From: Peptostreptococcus sp.
GTDB taxonomy: Bacteria; Bacillota; Clostridia; Peptostreptococcales; Peptostreptococcaceae
Length of the DNA: 9,548 nt
Assembly: GCA_020025095.1 (NCBI GenBank)
Contig: JAHHSS010000062.1
Span: 1 to 9,548, forward strand
Direction of reading: 5' to 3'
Position numbers and translations under genes: made by a program
The notes under the pieces: model-generated
Seen by the model: the letters and a program-made list of their open reading frames with translations, nothing else
Told to the model about the DNA's origin: nothing
Databases searched by the model: none
In this document: positions 1 to 7,700 of the stretch, in pieces
Numbering within the stretch: position 1 is the first letter of the stretch
Layout of the letters: each line of letters begins with the position of its first letter

Positions 1-54
1 CATAAAATTATACGATTTTATTCATCAACGTCAGTTGACAAAGAACCAAAATAA
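1..54 (+). CDS. possible 3' end of a convergent gene (partial, unidentified)
   Basis: Frame 1 of the plus strand is open from the window edge to a TAA at 52-54 and would encode a tail reading HKIIRFYSSTSVDKEPK. The stop lies 29 bp before the hairpin at 84-118, which is where a convergent gene would be expected to end. Seventeen codons are too few to identify a family or to prove coding. Frame 2 is also open, but it runs straight through the terminator, which makes it less likely. No function can be given. Confidence 0.22.
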   Translation, partial: HKIIRFYSSTSVDKEPK

Positions 55-83
55 ATCAAAAAAATTAATAATATTTGGGAAGA

Positions 84-118
84 AAAAAGCCTATGGTGTA
101 ACTCACCATAGACTTTTT
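84..118 (-). terminator. intrinsic terminator of the pur operon
   Basis: Inverted repeat CTATGGTG (91-98) and CACCATAG (104-111) around a 5-nt loop, extended by AAAAAG (84-89) against CTTTTT (113-118). Read on the minus strand the only imperfect position (112 with 90) is a U-G wobble, giving an essentially continuous 15-pair stem ending in a run of six U. It lies about 57 nt past the purL stop. On the plus strand the same position is a C-A mismatch, but a T-run is still present (114-118), so the hairpin may also stop a convergent transcript. Confidence 0.9.
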
Positions 119-174
119 GTCCTATATAAAATTTAATTAAAATATTTTTCATCTATTTTCTAAAATATATTAAA

Positions 175-3100
175 TTACTTAAAATATTTTACTCCAGATT
201 CAAATATTTTTTGGTTTTTTTCGCCTTCTATATTCTTAATCACAAATTTTCCAATTCTTTCAGAATGTCCCATTTTCCCAAAAACTCTTCCATCTGGAGA
301 AGTTATTCCTTCTACTGCATAATATGAGCCGTTCGGATTAAAATCTGGCTTATATGTAGCATTTCCTTCAAAGTCTACATATTGAGTAGCTAGCTGACCA
401 TTTTCTATTAGCTTTTTCATCACTTCGTCACTTGCTACAAACTTACCTTCGCCATGAGATATTGCTATCGTATGTATATCTCCAACTTCTGTAGCTGCCA
501 TCCAAGGGGATTTATTTGAGGCTACCCTTGTATTTATCATTTTCGCTTGATGACGTCCTATATCGTTATATGTAAGTGTTGGCATCTGTGCTGAAGGCAT
601 TTTTATTTCTCCATATGGCAGTAATCCCAATTTTATTAAAGCCTGGAATCCATTACAAATCCCTAATATTAGTCCATCTCTGTTATTAAGAAGATTCATA
701 ACTGCTTCTTCTATTTTAGGATTTCTAAAAACTGTTGCTATAAATTTAGCTGAACCATCTGGCTCATCTCCTGCTGAAAATCCTCCTGGAATCATTATTA
801 TTTGACTATTATTTATCCCAGCTACCATCATGTCAATTGACGATTCTATATCCTCGTAATTCATATTTTTAAATACAGCAACTTCTGCTTTTGCCCCTGC
901 TCTTTCAAAAGCTCTAGCTGAATCATATTCACAATTTGTTCCAGGGAAAGTTGGTATAAATACTCTAGGTTTTGCTATGCTAATAGATGACTTAGATGTT
1001 TTTTTATTACTTATATAACTAATACTTTCTATTTCAGCTTTTATATCCTTATTTGCTTTTATAGGAAATATATTTTTTAAAGGCTCAAGAGAAGCTTTAT
1101 ATAATTTATCTAGTTCTATCTCTTCACCAAATACATCTATTACAGGCTTATCTATTGTATTCCCTATTACTATATAGTCTGAGCCATCAAGTATATCCAA
1201 TTCATTCGAATCGATTTCTACTATTATGCTTCCATAGCTTTGTTTAAATAATTCATCTCTTTCTAAAAACAAACCAGCAACATTCTTATCAAAACTCATA
1301 CCGATTTTATTACCAAATGCCATTTTAGCAACAGCCTCTCCTATACCTCCATAACCAAGAGCATAAGCTGATTTTATTTTTCCATCATGTATCGCCTTAT
1401 GAAGTATTTTAAAATTATTTTTCATTATTTCTAAATCTGGAAAAGCATAATCTTTTTCTGGAGCCTCTAGTAAAACGACTGTACTTCCTTTCTCTTTAAA
1501 CTCTTGAGATATTACATCACCTGCATCTATAGTATTAACTGCAAAAGATATCAATGTAGGTGGTACATCTATATCATTAAAAGTTCCACTCATACTATCT
1601 TTTCCACCTATGGCTGCAATTTCAAATACTGACTGTGCATAATATGCTCCTAGAAGTGCAGAGAAGGGCTTTGCCCATCTTCTAGCATCGTCTCCTAATT
1701 TCTCAAAGTATTCTTGGAATGTTAGTCTAGCAGTTGAGTAATCACCACCTAGTGCTACTAATTTTGCTATTGATTCTACTACTGCATTAAGAGCTCCATG
1801 AAATGGTGACCATTTTCCTATCTTTGGATTATATCCAAATGTCATTATAGAAGAAGTATTTGTTTCTCCTTTTAATAGTGGTATCTTTGCCACCATACCA
1901 TTTGCTGGTGTTGCTTGATACTTTCCTCCCAATGGAGCTATTACTGTACTTGCACCAATAGTATTATCAAATTTTTCTACAAGACCTCTCTGAGAACATA
2001 CATTCAAATCTTGCATAGCTAGAATATATTTTTCTTCAAAATCCTTTACACACTTCGTTTTATCAACAAGTTCTTCATACCTTGACTCTTCATCTATTTC
2101 TTCCACTTTAATACTAGCTCTTTGCTGATATCCATTTGTATCTAGAAATTCCCTTTTTATATCTACTATTGCCTTTCCGTTCCAAAACATCCTCATATAT
2201 CCTGTATCTGTAACAGTCGCAACATGAGTGGCTTCTAAATTTTCTTCTTTTGCTAGCTCTATAAATCTTTCCATATTTGCCTTATTTATTGCAACTGCCA
2301 TTCTTTCTTGAGACTCTGAAATAGCGAGCTCAGTTCCATCAAGACCATCATATTTTTTTGGAATAAGGTCCAAATTTATATCTAGACTATCTGCTATTTC
2401 TCCTATTGCAACTGAAACACCACCTGCACCAAAATCATTACATCTTTTTATCATTTTAGCTGCTTCTGGGTTTCTGAAAAATCTCTGTATCTTTCTTTCA
2501 TTTGGAGCATCTCCCTTTTGAACTTCTGCAGAACAAGTAGATATGCTTTTTTCACTATGTTCCTTAGATGAACCTGTTGCACCTCCACAACCATCTCTAC
2601 CAGTCTTTCCACCAAGAAGTATTATTACATCACCTTTTTCTGGCCTTTTTCTAACTACATTTTCTTTTGGAGTTGCAGCTATTACAGCTCCTACTTCCAT
2701 TCTCTTTGCAACAAAATTTTCATCATAAACTTCTGTTACTTGACCTGTAGCAAGCCCTATCTGATTACCATATGAACTGTAGCCGTTGGCTGCTTCAGTT
2801 GTAATTTTCTTTTGCATTAATTTTCCCTGAATCGTATCTTCAAGAGATTTTCTTGGATCTGCTGCACCTGTTACTCTCATTGCTTGATATACATAACTTC
2901 TTCCTGAAAGTGGATCTCTTATAGCACCACCTAGACAAGTAGCTGCTCCACCAAAAGGTTCTATCTCTGTAGGATGATTATGTGTTTCATTCTTAAACAT
3001 TAAAAGATACTCTTCAGTTTTACCATCAATTTCAACATCTATATTAATGCTACAAGCATTTATCTCTTCACTTTCATCCAAATCTTTAAGCTTTCCATCT

Positions 3101-3951
3101 TTTTTTAACTTTTTCATAGCTAGAGTTGCTATATCCATTAGGCATATATCTTTTTTTCTATCTAAATATCTTCTATCTTCAAGATATTTTTCATAAGTTT
3201 CCTTAATAATATCTGTAAATCTACCCTCTTCTATTTCAATATTTTCTAGCTTAGTCATAAATGTAGTATGCCTACAATGATCTGACCAATATGTGTCTAA
3301 AACTTTGATTTCTGTAATTGTTGGATCCCTTTTTTCATCATCTCTAAAGTATTCCTGTATTAGCTTTAAATCATCGATAGACATTGCTAATTCATACTTT
3401 TTCAAAAATTTATCAAGACCTTTTTCATCAAGCTCTATAAAAGCTTTTAATATTTCTACTGTTTTAGGAATTTCATATTTTATTTCCAACGTTTCAGGCT
3501 TTTCAAGAGAAGCCTCTCTACTGTCTACTGCATTTATAAGATATTTTTTTATTCTAACAAAATCTTCATCCGATATTTCATTTTCTATTATTATAAGTTT
3601 TGATGAATTTATCCTTGGTCTATTTCCTTCATTTATTACTTCGGCACACATAGATGCCCAGTCTGCTCTTTGGTCATACTGACCTGGAAGATATTCTATT
3701 GCAAATACCCTTTCATTTTTCAGATTAGGAATTTCTTCATAGTAAACATTGTCTAAGTTTGGCTCTGATAATATTGTTTCTGAAACTTTTTTATAGGCAC
3801 TCTCACTTATACCCTCTATATCATATCTATTTATTACTCTTAGCTTACCTGTATCTATATGAAGGCTCTCTAATATATCTTTTTTCATAGCAACTGATTC
3901 TAAATCAAAGCCTTCTTTTTTTTCAACAAAAACTCTATTTACATTGCTCAT
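175..3951 (-). CDS. purL: phosphoribosylformylglycinamidine (FGAM) synthase, single-chain form
   Basis: Converts FGAR, glutamine and ATP to FGAM, the fourth step of IMP synthesis, in the cytoplasm. The 1258-residue protein fuses what Bacillus splits into PurS, PurL and PurQ, and its length matches the long clostridial/streptococcal form. In order: a PurS-like N-terminal part (about 1-160); a linker with the WSDHCRH signature (W222-H228); a first AIRS-type ATP domain with ETHNHP (E322-P327) and a glycine-rich GRDGCGGATGSS stretch (about 450-462); a second AIRS-type half with GGKDS (782-786); and a C-terminal glutaminase domain from about 1000. In the glutaminase, PGGFSAGD (about 1054) and GICNG place the nucleophile at C1099, and GHSER supplies H1229 and E1231, completing a Cys-His-Glu triad. 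All key motifs are intact. The ATG lies inside the end of purD, with AGGAAG just upstream. It is the last gene before the terminator. Confidence 0.98.
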   Translation of the reverse strand: MSNVNRVFVEKKEGFDLESVAMKKDILESLHIDTGKLRVINRYDIEGISESAYKKVSETILSEPNLDNVYYEEIPNLKNERVFAIEYLPGQYDQRADWASMCAEVINEGNRPRINSSKLIIIENEISDEDFVRIKKYLINAVDSREASLEKPETLEIKYEIPKTVEILKAFIELDEKGLDKFLKKYELAMSIDDLKLIQEYFRDDEKRDPTITEIKVLDTYWSDHCRHTTFMTKLENIEIEEGRFTDIIKETYEKYLEDRRYLDRKKDICLMDIATLAMKKLKKDGKLKDLDESEEINACSINIDVEIDGKTEEYLLMFKNETHNHPTEIEPFGGAATCLGGAIRDPLSGRSYVYQAMRVTGAADPRKSLEDTIQGKLMQKKITTEAANGYSSYGNQIGLATGQVTEVYDENFVAKRMEVGAVIAATPKENVVRKRPEKGDVIILLGGKTGRDGCGGATGSSKEHSEKSISTCSAEVQKGDAPNERKIQRFFRNPEAAKMIKRCNDFGAGGVSVAIGEIADSLDINLDLIPKKYDGLDGTELAISESQERMAVAINKANMERFIELAKEENLEATHVATVTDTGYMRMFWNGKAIVDIKREFLDTNGYQQRASIKVEEIDEESRYEELVDKTKCVKDFEEKYILAMQDLNVCSQRGLVEKFDNTIGASTVIAPLGGKYQATPANGMVAKIPLLKGETNTSSIMTFGYNPKIGKWSPFHGALNAVVESIAKLVALGGDYSTARLTFQEYFEKLGDDARRWAKPFSALLGAYYAQSVFEIAAIGGKDSMSGTFNDIDVPPTLISFAVNTIDAGDVISQEFKEKGSTVVLLEAPEKDYAFPDLEIMKNNFKILHKAIHDGKIKSAYALGYGGIGEAVAKMAFGNKIGMSFDKNVAGLFLERDELFKQSYGSIIVEIDSNELDILDGSDYIVIGNTIDKPVIDVFGEEIELDKLYKASLEPLKNIFPIKANKDIKAEIESISYISNKKTSKSSISIAKPRVFIPTFPGTNCEYDSARAFERAGAKAEVAVFKNMNYEDIESSIDMMVAGINNSQIIMIPGGFSAGDEPDGSAKFIATVFRNPKIEEAVMNLLNNRDGLILGICNGFQALIKLGLLPYGEIKMPSAQMPTLTYNDIGRHQAKMINTRVASNKSPWMAATEVGDIHTIAISHGEGKFVASDEVMKKLIENGQLATQYVDFEGNATYKPDFNPNGSYYAVEGITSPDGRVFGKMGHSERIGKFVIKNIEGEKNQKIFESGVKYFK

Positions 3952-5203
3952 ATTTTCTTCCTATATCCTTTCTATAGTGTACTTTATCAAATTTTATTCT
4001 ATCTATATTCTCATAAACTTTATTGGCGGCACTTTCTACATCTTTAGCTCTAGCACAAACACCTAAAACCCTTCCGCCATTTGTCAGTATTTTACCATCA
4101 GACAACTTAGTTCCACTATGGAATAGCACTATTTCTTTATCTAAATTTTCTATACCTGTAATTTCTTTATTTTTTTCATAATTTTCAGGGTAACCACCAG
4201 ATGCAAGAATTACACATACCGCTGCTTCATCTGAATACTTTATTTCTACTTCAGAAAGTCTATCTTCTGTTATAGCCATCATAATATCTGATAGATTACT
4301 CTCTAATCTCATCAATATAGATTGAATCTCCGGATCACCAAATCTACAATTATACTCCAATACCTTCACACCATCATTTGTAATCATCAGTCCTACAAAA
4401 AGGATACCCCTAAATTCAAGATTATCCTTTTTAAAACCTTCCAAAGATTTAATTAATACCTCATCATAAACCTTCTTAGAAAGCTCATCAGTATATATTG
4501 TACTTGGTGAGAATGTTCCCATTCCACCTGTATTAGGACCTTTTTCTAACTCGAATATTTTTTTATGGTCTTTTGCACTTTCCATAGCTACAATAGTATT
4601 TTTATCTACCAATGCAAGTATAGATGTTTCCACTCCGGAAATAAATTCTTCAACCACTACAAGTCTACCTGCATCTCCAAATTTTTTATCTTCCATTATA
4701 GTTTCTAAAGCTTCTATAGCCTCTTTTTTATCTTTAGCTATAATTACTCCTTTTCCAGCTGCAAGACCATCAGCTTTTACAACTACAGGATATCCAAAGC
4801 TATCTATTTCAGACTTAGCTTTTTCTAAATCTGTATATTCCTTATATTTTGCAGTAGGTATATTATGCCTTACCATAAATTCCTTAGAAAAAAGTTTACT
4901 TCCTTCTAACTGTGAACACTCTTTATTTGGCCCAAATACATTTAAGCCTCTCTTGTTAAAAACATCAGTTATACCCATTACAAGAGGGACTTCCGGACCT
5001 ACAACTGTTAGATTTACTTTATTTTCTTCTGCAAAATCAGCAAGTCTATCCAGTTCTGTTACAGGAATATCAATACACTCTGCTATTTCTGCTATCCCTG
5101 CATTTCCAGGTGCACAATAAATTTTTTCAACATTTTTCTCCTGACTTAACTTCCAGCATATAGCGTGTTCTCTTCCACCACTACCTACTACTAAAATTTT
5201 CAT
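3935..5203 (-). CDS. purD: phosphoribosylamine-glycine ligase (GAR synthetase)
   Basis: Joins glycine to phosphoribosylamine using ATP, the second step of IMP synthesis. The 422 residues match the usual family length. The N-terminal domain opens with GSGGREHA (7-14) and contains GPEVPL (69-74). The ATP-grasp region has KADGLAAGKGV (143-153), EEFISGVE (185-192), GPNTGGMG (222-229) and the metal-binding YNCRFGDPE (284-292). The motif usually written AQDHKR reads AKDHKK here (210-215), a mild departure with no sign of inactivation. The start is fixed by the MKILVVGSGGREHA opening and by a G-rich site (GGGGG, 5210-5214) six bases upstream, an unusual Shine-Dalgarno form. A 131-bp AT-rich spacer separates it from purH, and its last 17 bp overlap purL in another frame. 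Confidence 0.98.
   Translation of the reverse strand: MKILVVGSGGREHAICWKLSQEKNVEKIYCAPGNAGIAEIAECIDIPVTELDRLADFAEENKVNLTVVGPEVPLVMGITDVFNKRGLNVFGPNKECSQLEGSKLFSKEFMVRHNIPTAKYKEYTDLEKAKSEIDSFGYPVVVKADGLAAGKGVIIAKDKKEAIEALETIMEDKKFGDAGRLVVVEEFISGVETSILALVDKNTIVAMESAKDHKKIFELEKGPNTGGMGTFSPSTIYTDELSKKVYDEVLIKSLEGFKKDNLEFRGILFVGLMITNDGVKVLEYNCRFGDPEIQSILMRLESNLSDIMMAITEDRLSEVEIKYSDEAAVCVILASGGYPENYEKNKEITGIENLDKEIVLFHSGTKLSDGKILTNGGRVLGVCARAKDVESAANKVYENIDRIKFDKVHYRKDIGRKYEQCK
3957..3962 (-). promoter_or_regulatory. ribosome binding site of purL, inside purD
   Basis: AGGAAG on the minus strand, five bases before the purL ATG at 3949-3951. It supports this start and lies within the last codons of purD, so ribosomes finishing purD (stop at 3935-3937) pass over the purL start. 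Translational coupling is inferred from the 17-bp overlap. Confidence 0.7.
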
Positions 5204-5334
5204 ATTAATCCCCCACTTCTTATCCTATTGCAAATATATAATTTAGATATATTTCAAAAATTTCATTTTTATATATTATATAAATTTTCTTTAATACCTA
5301 TTTTACAAGGCAACTTTATATAAATTATTTCACT
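5204..5334 (-). other. purH-purD intergenic spacer
   Basis: 131 bp of very AT-rich sequence. I found no open frame of useful length, no convincing hairpin with a T-run and no well-spaced -35/-10 pair. The TATAAT-like stretch near 5276-5281 lacks a -35 at the right distance. The only recognisable element is the G-rich site in front of purD. Confidence 0.5.
5210..5214 (-). promoter_or_regulatory. atypical G-rich ribosome binding site of purD
   Basis: The minus strand reads GTGGGGGAT just before the purD ATG, a run of five G in place of the AGGAGG-type sites seen at purE, purM and purN. Spacing to the start (six bases) is normal. No better site lies nearby and the family N-terminus fixes the start. 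Confidence 0.5.
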
Positions 5335-6867
5335 CTAATGTTTAAAATGTCTTACACCTGTAAATACCATCGACACACCTAGTTCATCACAAGCTCTTAT
5401 TGAATCTTCATCCCTTATTGAGCCTCCAGGTTGGACTATGGCCTTGATTCCATATTCTGCTGCAAGCCTTACACAATCATCAAACGGAAAAAATGCATCT
5501 GATGCAAGAACTGCACCTTCAAAATTCTTTTCATCTTTATTATTTTCTATTGCGTTACTTAATGCCCATATTCTAGATGTTTGTCCGCATCCGATTGCTA
5601 AAGTCTGACCATCCTTTACTATTGCTATAGCATTTGATTTTAAGTTTTTAACAACCTTCATACCAAATTCCATATCTTTTAATTCTTCCTTTGTAGGGAC
5701 TTTCTTTGTTACTACTTCTTCTTTTTCATCTTTTATTAGGTCTCTATCCTGTAAAAGAAGTTTTCCATCTAGATATTTAAAATCAAATTTTTGCTTACTA
5801 TCTTCAATCTTTGCAAGTTTTAAAATTCTAAGATTTTTCTTTGATTTTAATATTTCAAGAGCATCTTCATCAAAATCATACGCTACTATTATTTCGAAGA
5901 AAATTTTGTTTAGCATCTCTGCTGTAACTTTATCTACCTTTGAAGTAATACCTATTATTCCACCAAATATTGAAACCTTGTCTGACTCATAACACTTTGT
6001 ATATGCTTCAATAGAATTTTTACCTAGACCTACACCACAAGCATTAGCATGTTTTATGGCTACTGCACATACTTCTTCAGAATCTTTAAATTCTCTCATA
6101 AATTCCAAACATCCATACAAATCATTAATGTTGTTAAAGGATAATTCTTTTCCATGAAGTTGCTTAAAGTTAAGTATAGGATTTTTAGCATTTACTTGAG
6201 AATATAGGAAAGCTTGCTGGTGTGCATTCTCACCATATCTTAATTTAGTATCTTTCTCAAAAGAAAGATTAAGTATTTCAGGATATCTGTCATCTAATAC
6301 TTCTGCAAAATATGAAGATATTAAAGTATCGTATCTTGCTGTTATTGAAAATGCCTTATAAGCAAGTTTTCTTCTATCTTCAAGGCTTAATCCACCTTCT
6401 TCTAGTTTCTTTATAATCATATCATAGTCAGCTATGTCTACTACTACTGTTACATCCTTATAGTTTTTAGATGCTGATCTTATCATTGAAGGCCCGCCAA
6501 TATCTATATTTTCCACTATCTCTTCATGAGATTTTCCATTTTTTATTGCCCCTTCAAAGTCATAAAGGCTTACAACTACCATATCAATTGATTCTATATT
6601 ATGTTTTTCAACAGTATCAACATGAGACTGCAAATCTCTTTTAAAAAGGATTCCTCCATGAACATATGGATTAAGTGTCTTTACTCTTCCATCTAAAATT
6701 TCGGGAAAATGTGTTACATCTTCAATAGAAATTACATTTACTCCGTTTTCATCAAGTTTTTTAAATGTATTTCCAGTCGAAATAATTTCATATCCTAATT
6801 CATTAAGTTTCTTTGCAAATTCTACTACACCAGTTTTATCAGTTACACTTATCAACGCTCTCTTCAT
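5335..6867 (-). CDS. purH: bifunctional AICAR transformylase / IMP cyclohydrolase
   Basis: Catalyses the last two steps to IMP: formylation of AICAR with 10-formyl-THF, then ring closure. The 510 residues match the family. The N-terminal cyclohydrolase (MGS-like fold, about 1-195) shows STGNT (30-34), FPEILDGRVKTLNPYVHGG (54-72) and IDIGGPSMIRSA (121-132). The transformylase part begins with LRYGENAHQ (209-217), carries the catalytic Lys-His in KHANACGVG (K272, H273) and FGGIIG, and ends with the typical GGSIRDEDS and FTGVRHFKH tail. Two motifs depart from the usual forms: NLYPF reads SLYDF (100-104), keeping the tyrosine, and KHANPCG reads KHANACG. Both look tolerable. AAAGGGG (6878-6884) precedes the ATG by ten bases. 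It sits 106 bp after purN. Confidence 0.98.
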   Translation of the reverse strand: MKRALISVTDKTGVVEFAKKLNELGYEIISTGNTFKKLDENGVNVISIEDVTHFPEILDGRVKTLNPYVHGGILFKRDLQSHVDTVEKHNIESIDMVVVSLYDFEGAIKNGKSHEEIVENIDIGGPSMIRSASKNYKDVTVVVDIADYDMIIKKLEEGGLSLEDRRKLAYKAFSITARYDTLISSYFAEVLDDRYPEILNLSFEKDTKLRYGENAHQQAFLYSQVNAKNPILNFKQLHGKELSFNNINDLYGCLEFMREFKDSEEVCAVAIKHANACGVGLGKNSIEAYTKCYESDKVSIFGGIIGITSKVDKVTAEMLNKIFFEIIVAYDFDEDALEILKSKKNLRILKLAKIEDSKQKFDFKYLDGKLLLQDRDLIKDEKEEVVTKKVPTKEELKDMEFGMKVVKNLKSNAIAIVKDGQTLAIGCGQTSRIWALSNAIENNKDEKNFEGAVLASDAFFPFDDCVRLAAEYGIKAIVQPGGSIRDEDSIRACDELGVSMVFTGVRHFKH

Positions 6868-6973
6868 TGATTATAAACCCCTTTCAAATCTAAAAACTAA
6901 AGTTTTCCATAAAGCTTTTTATATCTCATTTTATTAATATCTTATTTATATTAGAATTATTAGTCAGAAAAAA

Positions 6974-7567
6974 CTAATTATCTATTAAAACTTTTCTGCC
7001 TTCTATTCTAACCTTATCATCACAGAATTTTGAAACTACCATTGGAAGTATTCTATGTTCTACTTCAAGAACTCTTTTTTGAAGAGTTTCCGCTGTATCT
7101 TCAGGAAATACTTCTACTATTTCTTGTGAAATTATAGCTCCTGTATCTGCATTTTCATCTACAAAATGTACTGTTGCTCCACTTACCTTGACCCCGTAAT
7201 CTATTGCGGATTGATGAACTTTTAAACCATAGTAGCCCTTACCACAAAAAGATGGTATAAGAGATGGATGTATATTTATTATCTTATTCTCAAAAGCTCT
7301 TATAAAATTTGGACTTAATATTTTCAAAAATCCAGCTAGCACAATAAGATCTATTTCTTCTTTTTTTAGTCTATCAATGATTGACGATTCCTCATTATCA
7401 AATATTGCACATATATTATGCTTTCTAGCCCTTTCTAGTCCATAGGCATCTTTTTTGTTTGATATTACCAAACTTATTTTTCCATTTATTTTTCCTTCCT
7501 CTACAGCATCTATTATTGATTGTAAATCCGTTCCACCACCTGATATCATAACTGCTATTTTTTTCAT
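6974..7567 (-). CDS. purN: phosphoribosylglycinamide (GAR) formyltransferase, folate-dependent
   Basis: Transfers the formyl group of 10-formyl-THF to GAR to make FGAR, the third step of IMP synthesis. The 197 residues are in the normal range. The Rossmann-like N-terminus has SGGGTDLQSI (9-18) for the phosphoribosyl substrate. The catalytic trio known from E. coli PurN (Asn, His, Asp) maps to N98 and H100 in INIHPSLIPSF and to D141 in ENADTGAI. The loop after HPSLIPSF reads CGKGYYGLKVH, the form usual in clostridia. The start is supported by a strong site, AAGGTGGAGG (7575-7584), seven bases upstream. It is the first gene after the internal promoter at 7645-7673, so it may head its own transcript. 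Confidence 0.98.
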   Translation of the reverse strand: MKKIAVMISGGGTDLQSIIDAVEEGKINGKISLVISNKKDAYGLERARKHNICAIFDNEESSIIDRLKKEEIDLIVLAGFLKILSPNFIRAFENKIINIHPSLIPSFCGKGYYGLKVHQSAIDYGVKVSGATVHFVDENADTGAIISQEIVEVFPEDTAETLQKRVLEVEHRILPMVVSKFCDDKVRIEGRKVLIDN

Positions 7568-7644
7568 TAGCTTTCCTCCACCTTAAAATTTTTGTATAAA
7601 AAAGGTAAAACTAGGTCCTATTATTTAATTTCATAACAATTTCT

Positions 7645-7673
7645 ATCATAAAAATAATTTAGATTTATGTCAA
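7645..7673 (-). promoter_or_regulatory. internal sigma-A promoter ahead of purN
   Basis: On the minus strand TTGACA (7668-7673, a perfect -35) is followed after exactly 17 bp by TATGAT (7645-7650, five of six matches to TATAAT). The predicted start is near 7638, giving a leader of about 70 nt before the purN ATG. The site lies in the 133-bp non-coding gap after purM. It would allow purN-purH-purD-purL to be transcribed apart from purE and purM. It is the best promoter match in the window; activity is inferred. Confidence 0.7.
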
Positions 7674-7700
7674 ATATTTATGAAAAAAATATATTCTTTA

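Noticed and set aside
35..40. TTGACA on the plus strand as a possible -35 box
   Set aside because: No -10-like hexamer at 16-18 bp; the sequence at that distance is an A-run.
2543..2728. Plus-strand open frame inside purL
   Set aside because: It lies antisense to the conserved glycine-rich ATP domain of PurL. It has low-complexity composition and no family motif, and the purL frame explains the sequence fully.
3293..3682. Plus-strand open frame of 129 codons inside purL
   Set aside because: Antisense to the N-terminal and linker region of PurL. The Ser/Phe/Ile-rich product is typical of the reverse complement of an AT-rich gene.
6959..6978. Inverted repeat ATTAGT/ACTAAT at the purN stop codon
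   Set aside because: A 6-bp AT-rich stem with no T-run after it on the minus strand; likely chance.
7611..7634. Mini-ORF (MKLNNRT) in the leader between the internal promoter and purN
   Set aside because: Seven codons, no Shine-Dalgarno, starts almost at the predicted transcription start, and has no run of regulatory codons to suggest attenuation.
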